In this document: piece by piece, positions 6,350 to 10,684 of the stretch | Position numbering within the stretch: the stretch's first letter is position 1 | How the letters are laid out: every line of letters starts with the position of its first letter | NCBI GenBank assembly: GCA_028695945.1 | Contig: JAQVIB010000049.1 | Span: 1-10,684, forward strand | Length of the DNA: 10,684 nt | Source of the DNA: Lachnospiraceae bacterium | GTDB taxonomy: Bacteria; Bacillota; Clostridia; Lachnospirales; Anaerotignaceae | Direction: 5' to 3' | Translations under genes and position numbers: made by a program | The notes under the pieces: generated by a model | Told to the model about the DNA's origin: nothing | The model's database searches: none | Seen by the model: the letters and a program-made list of their open reading frames with translations, nothing else

Positions 6350-7369
6350 ATGAAAAAAGAGTTACAAGAAATACATGATAGAGCACTGGAAACCTTAAAA
6401 AGTGTTCAGCAAGTAAAAGACCTTGATGAAATAAAGGTAAAGCTTTTAGGGAAAAAAGGTGAGCTTACAGCTATCCTTAAAGGTATGAAGGACTTAACAA
6501 ACGAGGAAAGACCTATTATTGGTCAGCTTGCAAACGAAGTAAGACAGGACATAGAGACCAAAATTGAAGAAGCAAAAGCAAAACTTGCAGCTATGGAAAT
6601 GGAGCACAGGCTTTCCAAAGAAACCATCGATGTAACAATGCCGGGTAAATCTGGACCATGTGGTCACAAGCACCCAATGAGCATTGTTATTGACGAGATT
6701 ACAGATATATTTATTGGTATGGGCTATAGCGTAGCAGAAGGCCCAGAAATTGAAAAGGATTATTACAACTTTGAGGCACTGAATATTCCTGCTAACCACC
6801 CTGCAAAAGACGAGCAGGACACATTTTATATTAGCGGAGATATTTTGCTTAGAACACAAACTTCACCGGTTCAGGTTAGAACAATGGAAAAAGGTGATTT
6901 GCCTATAAGAGTAATTTGTCCAGGTACAGTTTACCGTGCAGACGAGGTTGATGCAACTCATTCACCTATTTTCCATCAGTTGGAAGGACTTGTTGTAGAC
7001 AAAGGAATTACAATGGGCGACCTTAAAGGTGCACTTGCGGTATTTGCAAAAGAATTGTTCGGAGAGGATACTAAGGTTCGTTTCCGCCCTCATCACTTTC
7101 CATTTACAGAGCCTAGTGCTGAAATGGATGTTACTTGCTTTGCCTGTGGTGGAAAAGGATGTAAGGTTTGCAAAGGAGAGGGTTATATAGAACTTTTAGG
7201 TTGCGGTATGGTTCATCCTAAGGTGCTTAAAATGAGCGGTATTGACCCGGACGTTTACAGTGGATTTGCGTTTGGTATGGGTCTTGAGCGTGTTGCAATG
7301 CAACGATACGGAATTACCGACTTGCGACTACTTTTTGAAAATGACATTAAATTCTTAAAACAATTCTAA
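6350..7369 (+). CDS. pheS: Phenylalanyl-tRNA synthetase alpha subunit
   Basis: PheS is the catalytic subunit of the (alpha-beta)2 enzyme that joins phenylalanine to tRNA-Phe using ATP, in the cytosol. The product is 339 residues, normal for bacteria. Residues about 1-95 are the N-terminal coiled coil that contacts tRNA. Class II motif 2 is FRPHHFPFTEPSAEMD (245-260) and motif 3 is GFAFGMGLERVAM (305-317). Ala307 sits at the position of E. coli PheS Ala294, which sets amino-acid selectivity, so the pocket is the usual one. CFACGGKGCKVC (263-274) is a four-cysteine knuckle (Cys263, 266, 271, 274) of the type seen in Gram-positive PheS proteins. ATG 6350 follows AAAGGAG (6334-6340) by 9 bases. 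It is the first gene after the T-box and lies 21 bases before pheT. Confidence 0.98.
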   Translation: MKKELQEIHDRALETLKSVQQVKDLDEIKVKLLGKKGELTAILKGMKDLTNEERPIIGQLANEVRQDIETKIEEAKAKLAAMEMEHRLSKETIDVTMPGKSGPCGHKHPMSIVIDEITDIFIGMGYSVAEGPEIEKDYYNFEALNIPANHPAKDEQDTFYISGDILLRTQTSPVQVRTMEKGDLPIRVICPGTVYRADEVDATHSPIFHQLEGLVVDKGITMGDLKGALAVFAKELFGEDTKVRFRPHHFPFTEPSAEMDVTCFACGGKGCKVCKGEGYIELLGCGMVHPKVLKMSGIDPDVYSGFAFGMGLERVAMQRYGITDLRLLFENDIKFLKQF

Positions 7370-7390
7370 TAAAAAGGAGGTAAAATATAA

Positions 7391-9790
7391 ATGGATATTT
7401 CAATGTCTTGGTTAAAAGATTATGTTGATGTTGATGCAGATATTAAAGATTATGTTGAAGATATTACCCTTAGTGGCTCTAAAGTAGAGGGATACGAGGA
7501 GATTTGTAAAGATATTACAGGTGTAATAGTTGGTAGGGTTTTATCTATAGACCAACACCCTGATGCAGATAAATTAGTTATAACAAAAATTGATGTTGCA
7601 AGAGAAGAACCTTTGCAAATAGTAACAGGTGCTACAAATCTTTTTGTTGGTGCTTATGTTCCTGTTGCAACTGACGGAGCACACCTTGCTGGTGATGTGA
7701 AAATTAAAAAAGGCAAGCTTCGTGGTGTGGAAAGTAACGGTATGCTTTGTTCAGTTGAAGAACTTGGTTTTGATAGACACGATTTTCCAGAAGCACCTGA
7801 AAATGGTATTTACATTTTTGAAAGTGAACAGCCACTTGGTGCTGATGTAAGAGAAGTTATGGATTTACTTGATACCACTGTTGAGTTTGAAATAACATCT
7901 AACAGACCAGACTGTTTCAGTATGGTTGGTTTGGCAAGAGAAACAGCCGCTACTTACAAAAAGGACTTTAAATTTCCAGAAGTTACAGTTAGGGAAGAGG
8001 CTGACGGAGATATAAATGAAATGATTTCAGTGGAAATAAAGAATTCCCACCTTTGCCCACGTTATGTTGCAAGAGTTGTTAAAGATGTAAAAATTGCACC
8101 ATCACCACGTTGGATGAGAAAACGCCTTCGTTCAGTAGGTATAAGACCTATTAACAATATTGTTGACATAACAAACTATGTTATGAGCGAGCTTGGTCAG
8201 CCAATGCATGCATTCAGTATAGATACAATAGATGAACACAAAATTATTGTAAGAAATGCAAACGACGGCGAAACTTTCAACACCCTTGACGGAATTGAAA
8301 GAAAACTTGACAGCAGTATGCTTGTTATTGCAGACCCAAACAAGGCAGTTGCAGTTGCAGGCGTTATGGGTGGAGCAAACAGCATGATTACAGGAGATAC
8401 AGCTACTGTTCTTTTCGAATCAGCAAACTTCAATGGCCCTAATGTTCGTATAACAGCTAAAAAGCTTGGTCTTAGAACAGACGCATCTAGCAAATTTGAA
8501 AAAGGACTTGACCCTAATATCAGCCGTATTGCTGTAGACAGAGCTGTTCAGCTTGTTGAAATGCTTGGCTGTGGCACTGTAGTTAAGGGTGCTGTAGATT
8601 GCTATCCAAACAAAAGGGAAACTTGGCAATTAAGCTATGACCCGGAATGGATAAATGGTCTGTTAGGTACAGATATTTCCGAGGAGGAAATGATTGATAT
8701 ATTTGAAAGAATTGAAATTAAAGTGAATAAGGCAACAAGGACAGTTACAATTCCTACTTTCCGCCCAGACCTTGAGGCACAGGCAGACCTTGCTGAGGAA
8801 GTTGCACGTTTCTATGGCTATAATAAAATTGTTCCGACCCTTGCGGCTGGAACACCAACTGTTGGCAAAAAAACATATAGTCAAACAATTGCTGATGTAA
8901 TTAAAAAAGCTATGATTACCAATGGACTTTGCGAGGCAATGAACTTTACATTCGAAAGCCCTAAGGTATTTGAAAAGCTTAATATATCAGAAGATTCTGA
9001 CTTAAGAAAGGTTATTAAAATTTCTAACCCACTAGGTGAAGATTTTTCAGTAATGAGAACAACTACATTAAACGGTATGCTTAACTCACTTTCAACAAAC
9101 TATAACAGACGTAATGAAGAAGCAGGGCTTTTTGAAATTGGAAAAGTTTATATTCCTAAGGCATTGCCTTTAACTGAACTTCCTAATGAACCACAAAAAC
9201 TTACCATTGGTATGTATGGTAAAATGGATTTCTTCGGCTTAAAGGGAATTGTTGAATACCTTTTTAACGTTCTTGGAATGAGTGAAAAAGTTGAATATTC
9301 CCCTGAAAACAACATTAGTTGGATGCACCCAGGACGTACTGCAAGTGTTTCTATAAATGGAGAAAGCTTTGGTTATTTTGGTGAACTTCACCCAGCGGTT
9401 GCAAATAACTATTCAATTGGCACAAGAGTTTATATTGCTGTGCTTGATGTAGAAGCTATGATTGATACGGCATGCATGGTTAGCGTTTATAAGGCACTTC
9501 CTAAATTCCCAGCGGTAACCCGTGATATTTCAATGGTTATCAACGAAAATGTTTTTGTTAAGGAAATTGAAAATGCAATTAAGAAAAAAGGCGGAAAGCT
9601 TCTTGAAGCAATTAACCTTTTTGACGTTTACCAAGGAAGCCAAATTGAAAAAGGCTTTAAGTCAGTTTCTTATTCTATCACATTTAGAGCACCGGACAGA
9701 ACATTAGTGGACGATGATGTTAATGCAGTGATGAAAAAAATTCTATCTACTCTTGAAAGTGAGCTTGGAGCTATCTTAAGGGATAAATAA
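7391..9790 (+). CDS. pheT: Phenylalanyl-tRNA synthetase beta subunit
   Basis: PheT is the tRNA-binding and editing subunit that partners PheS and hydrolyses Tyr-tRNA-Phe. The 799 residues match the usual bacterial length. Domains in order: EMAP-II-like tRNA-binding OB fold (about 40-150, VGRVLSIDQHPDADKL... to GMLCSVEELG); B3/B4 editing domain (about 210-385, with PINNIVDITNYVM, GQPMHAF and VAGVMGG); B5 (about 410-480); a catalytic-like core; and a C-terminal ferredoxin-like anticodon-binding domain (about 703-798, KFPAVTRDISMVI... to the end). ATG 7391 is preceded by AAGGAGG (7374-7380) at 10 bases. It is co-transcribed with pheS under T-box control. No defect is visible. Confidence 0.98.
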   Translation: MDISMSWLKDYVDVDADIKDYVEDITLSGSKVEGYEEICKDITGVIVGRVLSIDQHPDADKLVITKIDVAREEPLQIVTGATNLFVGAYVPVATDGAHLAGDVKIKKGKLRGVESNGMLCSVEELGFDRHDFPEAPENGIYIFESEQPLGADVREVMDLLDTTVEFEITSNRPDCFSMVGLARETAATYKKDFKFPEVTVREEADGDINEMISVEIKNSHLCPRYVARVVKDVKIAPSPRWMRKRLRSVGIRPINNIVDITNYVMSELGQPMHAFSIDTIDEHKIIVRNANDGETFNTLDGIERKLDSSMLVIADPNKAVAVAGVMGGANSMITGDTATVLFESANFNGPNVRITAKKLGLRTDASSKFEKGLDPNISRIAVDRAVQLVEMLGCGTVVKGAVDCYPNKRETWQLSYDPEWINGLLGTDISEEEMIDIFERIEIKVNKATRTVTIPTFRPDLEAQADLAEEVARFYGYNKIVPTLAAGTPTVGKKTYSQTIADVIKKAMITNGLCEAMNFTFESPKVFEKLNISEDSDLRKVIKISNPLGEDFSVMRTTTLNGMLNSLSTNYNRRNEEAGLFEIGKVYIPKALPLTELPNEPQKLTIGMYGKMDFFGLKGIVEYLFNVLGMSEKVEYSPENNISWMHPGRTASVSINGESFGYFGELHPAVANNYSIGTRVYIAVLDVEAMIDTACMVSVYKALPKFPAVTRDISMVINENVFVKEIENAIKKKGGKLLEAINLFDVYQGSQIEKGFKSVSYSITFRAPDRTLVDDDVNAVMKKILSTLESELGAILRDK

Positions 9791-9811
9791 TAAATTTTAG
9801 TATTAAACATT

Positions 9812-9837
9812 GGGGCAGAGGATATTTTCTCTGCCCT
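9812..9837 (+). terminator. Hairpin between pheT and azlC
   Basis: GGGCAGAG (9813-9820) and CTCTGCCC (9829-9836) form a perfect 8-bp GC-rich stem, extended by a G-T pair, with an 8-base loop. It begins 22 bases after the pheT stop. The sequence that follows is AATTATATAAAAA with no T-run, so termination may be partial. It lies 36 bases before azlC and could be a leaky terminator, an attenuator or an RNA-processing element. No convincing separate azlC promoter is visible. Confidence 0.5.
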
Positions 9838-9872
9838 AATTATATAAAAACACGATGAAAAGGAGGTTGTAC

Positions 9873-10571
9873 ATGAAAGACACTCTAAGATATTCATTTA
9901 TTAAAACACTTCCAGTAATGTGTGGATATTTATTTACAGGCTTGGCTTTTGGTCTGCTTTTGCAAAACGCAGGCTACAGTTTTGCTTGGGCGTTTTTAAT
10001 AAGCTTGGTTGTATATGCAGGGTCTATGCAATTTGTACTTGTAACATTGCTTACAGGCAACGTATCGTTACCTACAGTTGCTATAATGACATTGCTTATA
10101 AATAGCCGACATGCTTTTTATGGCCTAAGCTTTATTGAGAAATTTAAAAAAATGGGTAAACTATATCCATACATGGTTTTTTCACTTACAGATGAGACCT
10201 ACTCACTTTTATGTTCTACAATACCGCCAAAACGCTATAAAGAAAACTGGTCATATTTTTTTATCGCATTCCTTGACCAGTGTTATTGGCTAATTGGCAG
10301 TGTAGCTGGTGGAATTATAGGCAAGGTTATACCATTTGATATGACAGGCATAGATTTTGCCATGACAGCATTGTTTACGGTAATATTTGTAGAACAATGG
10401 ATTGATGCAAAAAGCCAAATTCCAGCTATAACAGGCGTTGTATCCGGACTTATTTTTCTTATTATATTAGGACCAAGCAAATTCATCTTACCATCTTTAG
10501 TAGTTACAGTGTTTATACTTAATATACTTCGAAATACACTTGACGAAGAAAAGAAGGGAGAAGGGGTATGA
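9873..10571 (+). CDS. azlC: AzlC-family branched-chain amino-acid exporter, large subunit
   Basis: AzlC is the larger membrane component of a two-protein permease; in Bacillus subtilis azlCD gives 4-azaleucine resistance and is linked to branched-chain amino-acid export. The product is 232 residues, close to family length. Hydrophobic segments lie at about 13-33, 38-62, 64-80, 127-151, 163-177 and 187-222. Family signatures include GYLFTGLAFGLLL, YAGSMQF and INSRHAFYGLS. The C-terminus (DEEKKGEGV) is charged and probably cytosolic. ATG 9873 is chosen because AGGAGG (9861-9866) lies 6 bases upstream; the ATG at 9855 has no such site. The stop overlaps the azlD start (ATGA). The exact substrate cannot be read from sequence. 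Confidence 0.92.
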   Translation: MKDTLRYSFIKTLPVMCGYLFTGLAFGLLLQNAGYSFAWAFLISLVVYAGSMQFVLVTLLTGNVSLPTVAIMTLLINSRHAFYGLSFIEKFKKMGKLYPYMVFSLTDETYSLLCSTIPPKRYKENWSYFFIAFLDQCYWLIGSVAGGIIGKVIPFDMTGIDFAMTALFTVIFVEQWIDAKSQIPAITGVVSGLIFLIILGPSKFILPSLVVTVFILNILRNTLDEEKKGEGV

Positions 10572-10684
10572 TTTCTACAGGAAGTGCAATAATTATAATA
10601 GCAATTGTTGCAGTATGTACAGTTATTACAAGAGCCGTACCATTTTTACTTTTTGGCGGGAATAAGGAAATACCCAAAAGGGTG
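10568..10684 (+). CDS. azlD: AzlD-family transporter subunit (3' end outside window)
   Basis: The first 39 codons of the small membrane partner of AzlC are present. The ATG at 10568-10570 overlaps the azlC TGA (10569-10571), indicating translational coupling; AGAAGGGG at 10558-10565 is a usable ribosome binding site. The visible protein has one hydrophobic segment (about 5-19) followed by TRAVPFLLF, the typical AzlD pattern of an arginine before a proline-containing membrane helix. AzlD is usually about 100-110 residues, so some two-thirds lies beyond the right edge. Confidence 0.88.
   Translation, partial: MISTGSAIIIIAIVAVCTVITRAVPFLLFGGNKEIPKRV

Noticed and set aside
9855..9872. Six-residue upstream start for azlC
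   Set aside because: The ATG at 9855 overlaps the region just before the ribosome binding site and has no such site itself; AGGAGG at 9861-9866 points to 9873.
1..10684. CRISPR array, transposon, prophage, attachment site or tRNA gene
   Set aside because: No regularly spaced repeats, transposase or integrase motifs, terminal inverted repeats or cloverleaf pattern were found on either strand; the only repeats are the short pairs reported.

Overview
The window is a low-GC bacterial chromosomal segment that looks like a member of the Firmicutes, most likely class Clostridia. The reasons are the AT-rich codon use, strong AGGAGG-type ribosome binding sites before nearly every gene, a T-box riboswitch controlling pheST, and the azlCD pair. 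Most of the content is housekeeping. I see no phage genes, transposase, CRISPR array, toxin-antitoxin pair or defence island, and no clear case for a wholly new multi-gene system.

Layout, left to right. (1) Bases 3-2552 (+) are the 3' nine-tenths of uvrA, the excision-repair damage sensor; its N-terminus lies off the left edge. (2) Bases 2610-2924 (+) encode an unrecognised 104-residue protein, followed by a strong hairpin (2931-2985) and a pair of 22-bp direct repeats (2943-2964 and 2985-3006). (3) Bases 3124-3999 (+) encode a Rob-like transcription regulator with an AraC-type HTH pair followed by a GyrI-like effector domain. A strong internal ribosome binding site and in-frame ATG sit exactly at the domain boundary. 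(4) Bases 4000-4189 hold two hairpins between convergent genes. (5) Bases 5872-4190 (-) encode a DEAD-box RNA helicase with a DbpA-type RNA-binding domain. (6) Bases 5873-6349 hold two divergent promoters and a full T-box leader with an apparent UUC (Phe) specifier. (7) Bases 6350-9790 (+) are pheS and pheT, both subunits of phenylalanyl-tRNA synthetase. (8) Bases 9873-10684 (+) are azlC and the start of azlD, an amino-acid exporter pair, coupled by an ATGA overlap and separated from pheT by 82 bases containing a hairpin.

How the parts work together. When uncharged tRNA-Phe accumulates, the T-box should switch to its antiterminator form and let transcription run into pheST. The weak hairpin after pheT may allow some read-through into azlCD, which would link an amino-acid exporter to the same signal, but this is inference. 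The helicase is transcribed away from pheST from its own extended -10 promoter, about 30 bp from the pheST promoter. The Rob-like regulator has no obvious target gene beside it, and the direct repeats upstream of it are plausible autoregulatory sites.

The observations most worth a second look are the internal start in the regulator gene, the direct repeats and hairpin upstream of it, and the small unknown gene whose ribosome binding site sequence is repeated in its downstream hairpin.
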